DNA of 27,710 nucleotides from an uncultured Pedobacter sp. (GCF_946479715.1 NZ_CAMLHF010000054.1:1-27710); one strand, 5' to 3'. Positions 1 through 7,588 are shown, counted from the stretch's first letter. Notes: generated from the letters alone by a model not told the origin. Program-made: numbers and translations.

Positions 1-946
1 AAAAAGCAGGTTTATAAGTTTCTTTTTCCCAGTTTGTATCATAAATTGGTTTATCGTTCGTATCAAAAAGTAATGGAAAATTAGCATGATTTAGTTCTAC
101 CGGAGGTGCCCAAACTGCGCCAGCGGGATCAAACTTTTGACCATTTGCAAAAGACTCGTTGTATATTTTCACAAACTGTTCAGAATTTAATGTAGGTAAA
201 TGCCTGTACAGCTCACTTATGTTCATATTCGTTTCATAAGAAACTGTGGCATCACCCTTTTTCCCACGTTTTGTGGTAATCATAATTACACCATTTGCAC
301 CTCTTGATCCATAAATAGCAGTTGATGAAGCATCTTTTAGTACCTCAACCGAAGCTACATCCAAAGGGTTAACAGAGTTTGGGTCTACGCCAACTACCCC
401 ATCGATTACATACAATGGGTCTATATTGGAGTTAATTGAACCAATACCTCTTATCCTTACCTTTGCCGCAGCGCCCGGAGCAGCACTGTTAATGCTAACC
501 TCCACACCGGTAACCTTACCCTGCAAAGCCTGTGATATATTAGCAACTGGTTTATCCATCAGCTGCTCGCCTTTAACCGTAACTACAGCACCGGTAAGGT
601 CAGATTTTTTTACAGTACCGTATCCAATTACAACAACCTCATTTAAACCGCTAGAAGATTCGACTAATTGGATGTTAATGGTTTTTCTAGTGCCTACTTT
701 AACTTCCTGAGTAGTATAACCAGTGTAAGAGAAAACCAAAATATCGTTTTCTCCTTTTACTTCAATGCCGTAATTCCCGCTGGCATCGGCGGAAGTAGCG
801 AGTGTGGTACCTTTTACCAGGATACTTACACCTGGTAAGGGACTGTTATCTTTTGCATCGCTAACCTTGCCAATAATCTTAAGCTGAGCCATTGCATGAA
901 AGGACAGCATAGAAAATATGACCGAATAAAATATTCTTTTCATCAT
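1..946 (-). CDS. SusC/RagA-family TonB-linked outer-membrane protein, N-terminal part (cut by window edge)
   Basis: This open frame of 315 codons runs off the left edge without a stop. It begins at two adjacent ATGs (946 and 943); the second gives a signal peptide ending in AMAQ. Next comes a carboxypeptidase-regulatory-like domain (about residues 22-95, with GKVSDAKDNSPLPGVSI), then a TonB-box region containing NEVVVIGYGTVKKSDLTGA. The plug domain follows, with LYVIDGV and the SusC/RagA signature YGSRGANGVIMITTKRG. Proteins of this family form the outer-membrane barrel of SusCD-type importers for glycans or peptides, driven by TonB. The barrel and any SusD partner would lie beyond the edge, so the substrate cannot be told. 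The gene is on the same strand as the LytTR/kinase pair upstream but separated by 411 bp, so it is probably a separate unit. Confidence 0.95.
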   Translation of the reverse strand, partial: MMKRIFYSVIFSMLSFHAMAQLKIIGKVSDAKDNSPLPGVSILVKGTTLATSADASGNYGIEVKGENDILVFSYTGYTTQEVKVGTRKTINIQLVESSSGLNEVVVIGYGTVKKSDLTGAVVTVKGEQLMDKPVANISQALQGKVTGVEVSINSAAPGAAAKVRIRGIGSINSNIDPLYVIDGVVGVDPNSVNPLDVASVEVLKDASSTAIYGSRGANGVIMITTKRGKKGDATVSYETNMNISELYRHLPTLNSEQFVKIYNESFANGQKFDPAGAVWAPPVELNHANFPLLFDTNDKPIYDTNWEKETYKPAF

Positions 947-1357
947 AATATTAGTTTTAGAATTTAGTTTTAGTTTTTTGAATGACCAGGATTTCCTGGA
1001 ATAGTGGATCAGCTAAAACAATTTAGTCATGGTGGCAAATAATTAATATCCACAAAGATTAACTTAAGCTTTAGATGATGTAAATAATAGTACAGAACAC
1101 GCATAGTATAGGGATTTAAGTAGACACGATATTTAGCACTTTGAGAGGTCCAGAACTTCTAAGGAAATGGTGACGGAAGCATTATGTAAATACATACCAT
1201 ACAAATGGATATTGCTCGTTTCATACTAGGGACTTAATATTTAACAGTAAATTTGGTTACGACACCATTGCGATCGATTACTTCGCGATGAATGTATCTA
1301 CAATATAAATAACAAAAAATTAAGTTCCAAACATTTTAAGGATAAAGAAGGAGATAC
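947..1357. other. Intergenic region without a convincing gene
   Basis: These 411 bp hold no supportable ORF or RNA gene. They should contain the promoter and leader of the SusC gene (minus strand) and the 3' end of the LytTR transcript. An imperfect hairpin lies at 1266-1290 (CATTGCGA/TCGCGATG, one G-U pair as RNA, 9-nt loop), but no T-run follows on either strand. Close to the SusC start is a short direct repeat, TTTAGTTTTAG-like, at about 950-975. I found no exact TAnnTTTG box on the minus strand. Confidence 0.6.
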
Positions 1358-2068
1358 TTAAATATTAAGTGCCTTTTCAAGGTTATCTTTAAAGTTCCGG
1401 CCGATAGGAATTTGATGGCCGTTCAGTACAATTCTGTTCCTTTCCAGACGTGTTATTTTCTGAATGGATACGATGAAAGATTTATGTACCCGAATAAAAC
1501 GGTCTTTCGGAAAAATATCAAGCATTGCTTTGATTGATCCTTTGAGCAGGATTTTTCCTGTATAAGTATAGATTATTGCATAGTCTTTGAGCCCCTGGAT
1601 ATGGGTAACATCATTAAAATGAAGTTTTATGCGCTGTACACCGCTTTTGACAAAAATAAAATCAGTTTCCTGAAAAACAGGATTATCATCAATATTTGTA
1701 TTCTGCGCTTTTAAGGTCAGGAATTCTGTGATTTTCTCAATGGCCTGTTTAAAACGATTAAAGGATATCGGTTTTAATAGAAAATCAATTACTCCCATTT
1801 CATAACCTTCAAAAGCATAATCGCGGTAAGCAGTTGTAAAAATTGTAAGTGGTGGATCTGTTAATTCGTTCAGAAATTCAATACCTGTCATTTCCGGCAT
1901 CTCAATATCGATAAATAGTACGTCGACAGGTTGATTTTGTAAAAAACGCAAGGCTTCCCTAGTATTGGTAAACAGCGATACGGAATGTACATTGTCGGTA
2001 CGTTTTAAGTAGCCGTCCAATATTTCAAGCGCAAGCGGTTCATCATCTACAACAACAATTCTCAGCAT
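1358..2068 (-). CDS. LytTR-family response regulator
   Basis: This is a two-domain regulator of 236 residues. The receiver domain (about 1-120) shows the acidic pair D8-D9, the phospho-acceptor D54 in FIDIEMPEMTG, the T/S region FTTAYRDYAF and the conserved lysine in FLLKPIS. The C-terminal LytTR DNA-binding domain (about 140-236) includes FIFVKSGVQ, GLKDYAIIYT, FIRVHKSFIV and IPIGRNFKDNL. The open frame could start at a TTG (2083), but the ATG at 2068 starts directly at MLRIVVVDDE, as in the family, and is preferred. It lies 24 bp after the histidine kinase stop, on the same strand, so the two form an operon and a cognate pair. LytTR proteins bind pairs of short direct repeats; such a pair is present at 3233-3263 between the kinase and the divergent receptor operon. 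Confidence 0.95.
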   Translation of the reverse strand: MLRIVVVDDEPLALEILDGYLKRTDNVHSVSLFTNTREALRFLQNQPVDVLFIDIEMPEMTGIEFLNELTDPPLTIFTTAYRDYAFEGYEMGVIDFLLKPISFNRFKQAIEKITEFLTLKAQNTNIDDNPVFQETDFIFVKSGVQRIKLHFNDVTHIQGLKDYAIIYTYTGKILLKGSIKAMLDIFPKDRFIRVHKSFIVSIQKITRLERNRIVLNGHQIPIGRNFKDNLEKALNI

Positions 2069-2092
2069 TATTTCCAATTTCAATCCATTTAG

Positions 2093-3154
2093 TTATAATT
2101 CAATTACCAGCCTGGCATGGAAAACATTTTTCTTATCATCAAGTTCAAGGCGATGTCTATCCGGATAAAGCAGTTCCAAACGTTTTCTTAAATTGTCTAG
2201 CCCTATCCCACCCTTACTTTTATTAGAAACTGTTGATGGTTTTGAGTTTTCTATATTAACCGTTAATGTTGCATCATTCAATGCTATATCAACAGTAAGC
2301 CAACTATTTTCAGTTTGTTTACTAAGCCCATGTTTAAAAGCGTTTTCTACCAAAGGAAGCAGCAATAATGGGGCAATTTCTTGTCCTTTTAGTTCAGCGT
2401 TAATGTTCGATAAAATAGCAGAATCTGCACTAAACCTAAGTCGCTCCAGTTCAATATAATTACTTAGGTAAGCGATTTCTTTTTCCAGCAGCACCTTGGC
2501 ATCAGTACTGTCATACAACATATACTCCATCATTTCTGATAGCTTAAGTACTACATCTGGCGCCAGTTCCGATTTTTTAAGTGTTAATGCATATAAGTTG
2601 TTTAATATGTTAAACAGGAAGTGTGGATTTACCTGAGCACGAAGAAAATTGACTTCGGCATTTAATTTTTCTACAGTAATTTTCTGAATGAGGAGCTGTT
2701 GCCCATACCAGTCCATACTTAACTTAAGTGCCAGCATTAAACCTAAATACCATAAGGTGCTAAAAAAGTTGTAAGATAGGCTTTCCATTAAATCGCTGTT
2801 ACGCATAGGGCCTATAACATAACCATACAGATAAAAATCAAAAAGGCTCTGGGCTGTTAAATAACCGATTACAGAAGCAATAACTGCCGCGGAGTAAATA
2901 AAGTAGCGTTTCTTTAGCAGGTATTTTGGTAAGAAAAAATGAAGGTTAAGGTAAGCTATGACAATTAGCAGAGCAATCCTTACAGTTACACAAGCAACAA
3001 AATAAGGCATGCTGGCTTTGTGTATGAGGTATCTTTTCTCATATATAAAGAATCCTGTAATCAGCAACCAATAGGCACTATGAGCCAGGACGTACTTTAG
3101 GGAAACTGTCCCTTTTGAAAATGGCAGCTTAACCTGCTTGTCAAGAAAATCCAT
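2093..3154 (-). CDS. LytS/YehU-type sensor histidine kinase (His_kinase family)
   Basis: The protein has 353 residues. The N-terminal half carries about four hydrophobic membrane segments (roughly 22-40, 50-75, 84-105 and 128-147) with no obvious extracytoplasmic domain. A short linker leads to the His_kinase motif, with the likely phospho-acceptor H178 in AQVNPHFLFNILNNLY. A GHKL ATPase domain follows: N box LLPLVENAFKHGL (N271), and glycines 315-318 in GGIGLDNLRKRL. It should autophosphorylate and pass phosphate to the LytTR regulator encoded 24 bp downstream. What it senses is unknown; with so little outside the membrane it may sense something in the membrane or an interaction with the products of the divergent operon at 3340-5966. 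A -7-like box TAATTTTG lies at 3198-3205. Confidence 0.95.
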   Translation of the reverse strand: MDFLDKQVKLPFSKGTVSLKYVLAHSAYWLLITGFFIYEKRYLIHKASMPYFVACVTVRIALLIVIAYLNLHFFLPKYLLKKRYFIYSAAVIASVIGYLTAQSLFDFYLYGYVIGPMRNSDLMESLSYNFFSTLWYLGLMLALKLSMDWYGQQLLIQKITVEKLNAEVNFLRAQVNPHFLFNILNNLYALTLKKSELAPDVVLKLSEMMEYMLYDSTDAKVLLEKEIAYLSNYIELERLRFSADSAILSNINAELKGQEIAPLLLLPLVENAFKHGLSKQTENSWLTVDIALNDATLTVNIENSKPSTVSNKSKGGIGLDNLRKRLELLYPDRHRLELDDKKNVFHARLVIEL

Positions 3155-3197
3155 ATTTAAATATCATACATAAAGGAACTTAAAAGTGCTAAACCTG

Positions 3198-3205
3198 CAA
3201 AATTA
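3198..3205 (-). promoter_or_regulatory. -7 box (TAnnTTTG type) for the kinase/LytTR operon
   Basis: On the minus strand this reads TAATTTTG, an exact match to the Bacteroidota -7 consensus TAnnTTTG. It lies 44 bp ahead of the kinase ATG. No good TTTG -33 element is present at the usual 19-21 bp. That would fit a promoter needing an activator bound at the upstream direct repeats (3233-3263). Confidence 0.5.
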
Positions 3206-3209
3206 TTTC

Positions 3210-3269
3210 GACGAACAGCATAAAAAGTAGAGGTTCGTCTACTTTTTTGTTTGCTGGTCTACTATTTTT
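3210..3269. promoter_or_regulatory. Candidate LytTR operator: direct repeats plus overlapping inverted repeats
   Basis: Two copies of an 11-bp element, GTTCGTCTACT at 3233-3243 and GCTGGTCTACT at 3253-3263, match at 9 of 11 positions with an offset of exactly 20 bp. That is the arrangement expected for a LytTR dimer on one helix face. Two overlapping inverted repeats use the same bases: GACGAAC (3210-3216) with GTTCGTC (3233-3239), and AAAAAGTAGA (3222-3231) with TCTACTTTTT (3238-3247; loop GGTTCG). The direct-repeat pair is 28 bp from the -7 box on each side. Binding by the neighbouring LytTR protein is inferred. Confidence 0.5.
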
Positions 3270-3290
3270 CTGCATGGTTTCCATTTCTCC

Positions 3291-3298
3291 TAATATTG
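3291..3298 (+). promoter_or_regulatory. Possible -7 box for the small secreted protein/receptor operon
   Basis: TAATATTG matches TAnnTTTG at all but one fixed position and lies 41 bp ahead of the ATG at 3340. The -33 position lacks a clear TTTG. The direct repeats at 3233-3263 end 28 bp upstream, a mirror image of the kinase side. Confidence 0.35.
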
Positions 3299-3339
3299 TT
3301 ATCATAAATAGTCAAGTATTTTAATTTAAAAATTGCATT

Positions 3340-3798
3340 ATGAAAACTACAACATTCAATCAGACGTTTATTAAGATATTTACGCTGATCACACTATGCT
3401 TTACTGCATTTGGTTTCACCACAAAATTTGGACTGGATAGTTATGAGATTTATCTGAATAATAAACTCATTCTAAAACAATCCGTGAACCAGCCTTTGAG
3501 TTTAAGAGTGCTGCAACTTGATAAGACAAATGCTAATGACCAGTTGCGCATCAATTACATACACTGCACTTTAAAGGGAGCTGGCACCGACCGAAATATT
3601 GTTTTAAAAGATGAAAAGGGAAAGAAACTGAAAGATTGGTCATTTGCTAATACCACCGGTTCCGATTTAAGTATGGTGATCTCGGTAAAAGAGCTGTTAT
3701 CACTGATAAAAAACAATCCGAATCATGAGCTGAGTTTGCATTATACATCAAAGGAGCTTACTAAAGCTCAAATGCTTGCTTCTCTTACTGTAAAATAA
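3340..3798 (+). CDS. Small secreted protein of unknown function, encoded ahead of a beta-barrel receptor
   Basis: This 152-residue protein begins with a signal peptide (about residues 1-25, hydrophobic core IFTLITLCFTAFGF). The mature part of about 125 residues has alternating hydrophobic and polar stretches, such as YEIYLNNKLILKQSV and LRINYIHCTL, suggesting a beta-rich fold. It has no lipobox and a single mature cysteine. I do not recognise a named domain. It is 29 bp ahead of the outer-membrane receptor at 3828 and certainly co-transcribed with it, and it is divergent from the kinase/LytTR operon. The context suggests a periplasmic partner of the receptor or a signal modulator of the kinase, but this is inference from position only. 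Confidence 0.85.
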   Translation: MKTTTFNQTFIKIFTLITLCFTAFGFTTKFGLDSYEIYLNNKLILKQSVNQPLSLRVLQLDKTNANDQLRINYIHCTLKGAGTDRNIVLKDEKGKKLKDWSFANTTGSDLSMVISVKELLSLIKNNPNHELSLHYTSKELTKAQMLASLTVK

Positions 3799-3827
3799 GA
3801 GGCTTTTCTTCGGCTAAATGCACTCAC

Positions 3828-5966
3828 ATGCGCCAAAAGATATATCTTCTGTTTATACTGGTTTGTTTTTGCACTAATCGGGTTCTAGCACAACGTGTAG
3901 ATAGTATTAAAACTGACTCGTTAAAGAAGAAATCAGCTATTAAGTTGAAAACGGTTACCATACGCGGCCAAAAGCCGCTGATAGAACAGCGAATAGATGG
4001 AATTGTGTTCAATGTAGAAAGTTTGCCACCTATTGCAGGCGCAGATGCTTCGGATGTACTTAGAAAAGTACCGATGCTAAGCGTTGATGGTAGTGGCGGA
4101 CTTTCTGTTCGTGGAAATTCGAATATTAAGGTACTAATTGATGGTAAACCTTCTGAAATCTATGCATCTTCTGTTGCAGATGCACTGAAAGCAATTAGAG
4201 GCGAAAATATTGTGAAAGTGGAGGTGATTACTAATCCCTCATCGCGATATGATGCTGAAGGGGCTGATGCGGTGGTAAACATTATTACCCGAAAAATAAT
4301 AGATAATGCCACCAGTGGGAACATCAACGCTGTGGCTGGGAATCGTAGTGAAAGTATTGGTGGTGATGTGCACCGAAGACAGGGCGCTTTTCTGATCAAT
4401 ACCGATGCCTTCTACCAGAAATATTGGAACCGAAATGGTTCTGTATTACAGCGCAAGGCAGATAATTTGGCACTTATTCAGAAAAACAAGACCAAACAAT
4501 CGGGAGATTATTTCTTTGGCGGCTTAAGCGTACTTTATAACCTAGATTCTTTAAACACCTTTAACTTGGGCTATCGTGCCAGACGATCGCCAAACGAGAC
4601 GACCGGCATTTCTTACAATTATGAGGTTGACAATCAAACAGAGGAGTTCCTGTTTGAACGGAATACCATAACGCCAAATCAGAATAAGGGTAATGCATAT
4701 ACTTTTGGCTTTAATGGCAAATCTAAAAAAATAGAATATTCGATATTAGGAATGTATTCACATTTTAAAGGCACGAATGATTACAGTTTGAATCAGACCG
4801 CACTGAATAAAAGTGAGTACAGGGAGAATTTCTTTAGCACTACGGTTTACGATGACTATATTATCCAGGGAGATTACACACAATCATTCACTGGGAACTG
4901 GAAATTGGAAACCGGGGCTAAGGTATCTGCTAAAAATTCTCAAAACCAAAGCTTGTTTGAAGTATATGATTTTGCAAATAGCAATTATCAATATGACCCT
5001 GTCCGTTCGAGTGATTTTACGTATAAGAACAGGATTTACGCAGGGTATCTAAATATGAGTATCCAACTAAACAAATGGGGACTTAGTGGTGGCCTAAGGT
5101 ATGAGAAGACAGAGCTTGATGCAGTATTTAGAGGCCAGAAAGTACATGTACCTTCATTTGACAACCTTGTTCCACAAGTATTGCTTAATATGGCCTTAGA
5201 TAACATCACAAATATTAAACTGAGCTATGCAATGAAATTGGTTCGTCCGTACATTTCCTATCTGGACCCGACAGTAAATACCAGCGATTCATTAACCTTG
5301 CAATATGGGAACCCACAACTCAAACCAGAGCTAACAAACCGTTATGAACTTAGTTATTCAGTTAACAACGCCAAACTGTTCAGAGACTTTGTGCTATTTT
5401 TTAATGATAACAGAAACTCAATTGAAAATATCCGTTTCCCTAAAGGAAATGGAATCTTTGAAAGCACCTGGAAAAATGTAGGAAAGAACCAAAGGTTAGG
5501 CATCTCTGCAACACTGAACTGGAAGCCTTTATCCTCACTAACTGTTGGTGCTGCACTAACTGCACAATTTGTATGGCTGGAAAGCAGAGCGCTTGGCATC
5601 AGTAACAAATCTTTAATGCGGCGACTTACACTTAACGGCAGCTACAAATTACCTCTGGGTTATAGCATTGATTTTTACGGCTTTTTTGATTCCAACAATT
5701 TACGCCTGCAGGGTTATCGCTCTGGTTGGAAGTTCTATAACATGTCTATAAATAAGAAATTCAAAAACGAGCGACTGACCCTTGGTTTGCGTATGGAAAC
5801 ATTTTTTAAGCCGCACACTTACATCGATGAAGTAATTAAAACATCAGATTATGAGCAACGACAGTCGTATCGTTATCAGAATCAGAACCTCAGGTTTACT
5901 ATTTCCTATAAGATTGGCAAAAAGGAGATTAAAAGCCCGCAAATAAAGACTGTTGAAAATGATTAG
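3828..5966 (+). CDS. Outer-membrane beta-barrel receptor, TonB-dependent-like (OMP_b-brl_3 type), without N-terminal carboxypeptidase-like domain
   Basis: The protein has 712 residues. A signal peptide ends at LAQ (residue 22) and a short charged linker follows. The plug domain spans about 41-155: TVTIRGQKP, VLRKVPMLSVDG, LSVRGNSNIKVLIDGKP, and the hallmark NPSSRYDAEGADAVVNIIT. The rest is beta-barrel strands with many aromatic ends. The carboxypeptidase-regulatory domain common in this family is absent, so the plug follows the signal peptide almost directly. Such proteins are thought to be TonB-driven importers of siderophore-, peptide- or sugar-sized ligands; substrate unknown. It is co-transcribed with the small secreted protein at 3340 and divergent from the LytTR two-component system, which likely controls it. 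Confidence 0.9.
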   Translation: MRQKIYLLFILVCFCTNRVLAQRVDSIKTDSLKKKSAIKLKTVTIRGQKPLIEQRIDGIVFNVESLPPIAGADASDVLRKVPMLSVDGSGGLSVRGNSNIKVLIDGKPSEIYASSVADALKAIRGENIVKVEVITNPSSRYDAEGADAVVNIITRKIIDNATSGNINAVAGNRSESIGGDVHRRQGAFLINTDAFYQKYWNRNGSVLQRKADNLALIQKNKTKQSGDYFFGGLSVLYNLDSLNTFNLGYRARRSPNETTGISYNYEVDNQTEEFLFERNTITPNQNKGNAYTFGFNGKSKKIEYSILGMYSHFKGTNDYSLNQTALNKSEYRENFFSTTVYDDYIIQGDYTQSFTGNWKLETGAKVSAKNSQNQSLFEVYDFANSNYQYDPVRSSDFTYKNRIYAGYLNMSIQLNKWGLSGGLRYEKTELDAVFRGQKVHVPSFDNLVPQVLLNMALDNITNIKLSYAMKLVRPYISYLDPTVNTSDSLTLQYGNPQLKPELTNRYELSYSVNNAKLFRDFVLFFNDNRNSIENIRFPKGNGIFESTWKNVGKNQRLGISATLNWKPLSSLTVGAALTAQFVWLESRALGISNKSLMRRLTLNGSYKLPLGYSIDFYGFFDSNNLRLQGYRSGWKFYNMSINKKFKNERLTLGLRMETFFKPHTYIDEVIKTSDYEQRQSYRYQNQNLRFTISYKIGKKEIKSPQIKTVEND

Positions 5967-6048
5967 CTTATTCGTGTAAGCAAAAAAATCCGTACCTTGA
6001 GGCCATTACGACTAACGCAGCTAGCTGAAAGCACAAGAAAAACACAAC

Positions 6049-6486
6049 ATGGCAGAGCAACTCATCCATATCTGGGCAGGAATGTCACAAAATAAAACAG
6101 AAGAACAATTCTATAAATACTTTGATCAGAGTAAATTCCTGAAAGACAACAATAGTTTTAATACAGATGAAGCTTATCCTAGAAACGCACCTGATTTTCA
6201 ACTTCGCTCTCAGTTCAGCAAAGACATTGGCAAGGAATATGATTACGATGCAGACTGGCTAACCATTTATCATGGTCGCAAAAGAATCAGCACTCAGGCA
6301 GCCATAGAAGAGCTACCTATCTGGGATGACCAAACAGAAGTAGACATCTACCAGGCCTGTATCGACAAAGGAATTTCTACAGTAAACTCTATTCTTTGCT
6401 ATGCAGATGACGAACTTAGCATAGACAATCCACTGGAAAGTTATAACGATATGATCTATATTGGCAGTTTTAATAACCCACGATAA
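6049..6486 (+). CDS. Imm22-like (DUF4284-like) orphan immunity protein
   Basis: This is a 145-residue cytosolic protein, acidic and rich in aromatics, with no signal peptide. The opening IHIWAGMSQNKTEEQFYKYFD, the middle SQFSKDIGKEYDYDADWLT and the terminal CYADDEL/YIGSF strands resemble the Imm22 immunity family, known from polymorphic-toxin loci. The match is from memory of the pattern, so the family call is moderate. No toxin, Rhs or VgrG-like gene is seen within the window, so if correct it is an orphan. The 82 bp ahead of it hold no clear promoter box; a 10-bp palindrome CAGCTAGCTG is at 6018-6027. It faces the NUDIX gene tail to tail with a 9-bp gap. Confidence 0.6.
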   Translation: MAEQLIHIWAGMSQNKTEEQFYKYFDQSKFLKDNNSFNTDEAYPRNAPDFQLRSQFSKDIGKEYDYDADWLTIYHGRKRISTQAAIEELPIWDDQTEVDIYQACIDKGISTVNSILCYADDELSIDNPLESYNDMIYIGSFNNPR

Positions 6487-6495
6487 TTCAGACCA

Positions 6496-6954
6496 CTATA
6501 GAAGCATACTTTTAAGCTCTTTAAGAAATTCGCATTGCTGCTGATTGATAAACTCCTCGGCTTGCGTTAAAGAAAACCACCGGGCCTGATCTACTTCTGG
6601 AAAATCGACAATTTTACCTGATTTAGGTGGCCATTCTAAAGGGAAAGTATTGCATGTGATGTTGTTGGCATCTAAATCACCACTAACAGCCCAGCAATTA
6701 ACTATTTTACCACCCTTCTGAACCACTGGTTTTAACGCTTTAAAATCTCCATGAGGTAGATAACCTGTTTCTTCATTAAATTCCCGCAAGGCTGCTTGTA
6801 AAGTATCTTCATCGGGCAATAGTTCGCCCTTAGGAACAGTCCACCAACCTTTGTCTTTATTACGAAAAAAGGGTCCGCCAGGATGAACCAGTAAGACTTC
6901 TGGTTCTTTATTATTTAATCTGTACAACAATATACCAGCACTCTGTTTACTCAT
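6496..6954 (-). CDS. NUDIX hydrolase
   Basis: This 152-residue single-domain protein has a complete Nudix box at residues 43-65: G43-x5-E49-x7-R57-E58-F59-x-E61-E62-x-G64-Y65. The opening SAGILLYR and the PGGPFFRNKDKGWWTVPKG segment resemble the diadenosine-tetraphosphatase/NTP-pyrophosphohydrolase branch. It should hydrolyse a nucleoside diphosphate linked to another group, with Mg2+ held by the box glutamates; the exact substrate cannot be read from sequence. The gene starts at an ATG 133 bp from the divergent DUF1569 gene. A 9-bp inverted repeat (6993-7029) sits between them. Confidence 0.93.
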   Translation of the reverse strand: MSKQSAGILLYRLNNKEPEVLLVHPGGPFFRNKDKGWWTVPKGELLPDEDTLQAALREFNEETGYLPHGDFKALKPVVQKGGKIVNCWAVSGDLDANNITCNTFPLEWPPKSGKIVDFPEVDQARWFSLTQAEEFINQQQCEFLKELKSMLL

Positions 6955-6992
6955 TGGTTGTAATTTCTGTTAATTTATAGATTATTGTTTAT

Positions 6993-7029
6993 AAAGACAA
7001 TGTCGCAATCACCCCTATTAATTGTCTTT
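6993..7029. repeat. Inverted repeat AAAGACAAT/ATTGTCTTT in a divergent promoter region
   Basis: The arms are perfect over 9 bp (6993-7001 and 7021-7029) and separated by 19 bp. They lie between the divergent NUDIX and DUF1569 genes, just upstream of the TATATTTG box at 7061. The spacing of the arm centres (28 bp) suggests protein binding more than a compact hairpin, but either is possible. Confidence 0.45.
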
Positions 7030-7060
7030 TCTCGCCATGCAAGCTTAACTTACTTACCTC

Positions 7061-7068
7061 TATATTTG
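7061..7068 (+). promoter_or_regulatory. -7 box (TATATTTG) for the DUF1569-like gene
   Basis: TATATTTG matches the Bacteroidota TAnnTTTG element exactly, 20 bp ahead of the ATG at 7088, which implies a very short leader. No TTTG is found at the standard -33 spacing. Confidence 0.45.
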
Positions 7069-7087
7069 TTTACATCAAAGGTAAAAA

Positions 7088-7588
7088 ATGAAAACAGCCA
7101 GTAATCCTTTAACCGCAGCTTACAATTTGATTGATACGAATAATCGGAAACAATTGGAAGCCTTATTTCTGGAGCTTACTCCAAATAGTCCTGCCGTTTG
7201 GGGTAAAATGAAACCACAACAAATGGTAGAACACCTGATAGATCAGGTACAATACACCAATGGTAAAAAGGAACCTTTTTGCGAAGTTTCTGAAGAGCAG
7301 GCCTTATTGGCAAAACAAGTTAATATCTATACCCCTGTAGAGATCCCAAGAAATGTAATTTTTGGAGAAATCTCAGATGAGTTAATCTATTTCGATCTAC
7401 CAACTGCTATTCAACAATTAATGATAGAACTTGATGATTTTGATCAGCATTTTATTAAGCCCGAAACCTTCGTCATACACGGTGGATTTGGACCAATGAA
7501 TTATAAAGAATGGTGTATCTGGCACAGCAAGCATTTCTCACATCACTTAAAACAATTTAACATCAAAGTGTCTCTTCACTCCCGTTGA
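7088..7588 (+). CDS. DUF1569-like (DinB-superfamily) protein
   Basis: This is a 166-residue cytosolic protein. The segment WGKMKPQQMVEHLIDQVQY near residue 40, and the C-terminal HGGFGPMNYKEWCIWHSKHFSHHLKQF, match the DUF1569 pattern: a helical bundle of the DinB/YfiT fold with metal-ligand-like histidines in EHL and HSKHFSHH. The members' reaction is not established; metal-dependent transferase chemistry is the general expectation for the fold. The last 26 bp overlap the 3' end of the convergent TetX-like gene, so both stops lie in each other's coding sequence. Confidence 0.85.
   Translation: MKTASNPLTAAYNLIDTNNRKQLEALFLELTPNSPAVWGKMKPQQMVEHLIDQVQYTNGKKEPFCEVSEEQALLAKQVNIYTPVEIPRNVIFGEISDELIYFDLPTAIQQLMIELDDFDQHFIKPETFVIHGGFGPMNYKEWCIWHSKHFSHHLKQFNIKVSLHSR

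Noticed and set aside
426..710. Plus-strand frame of 94 codons at the left end
   Set aside because: It is antisense to the SusC plug and TonB-box coding sequence, which is unambiguous on the minus strand.
1119..1125. AGTAGAC upstream of the SusC gene, like the core of the putative LytTR repeats
   Set aside because: A 7-mer is expected a few times by chance in this length, and another copy lies inside coding sequence near 6339; no second repeat at 20 bp.
1266..1290. Hairpin CATTGCGA/TCGCGATG as terminator of the kinase/LytTR operon
   Set aside because: No T-run on either strand and a mismatch at DNA level, so it is only mentioned in the gap description.
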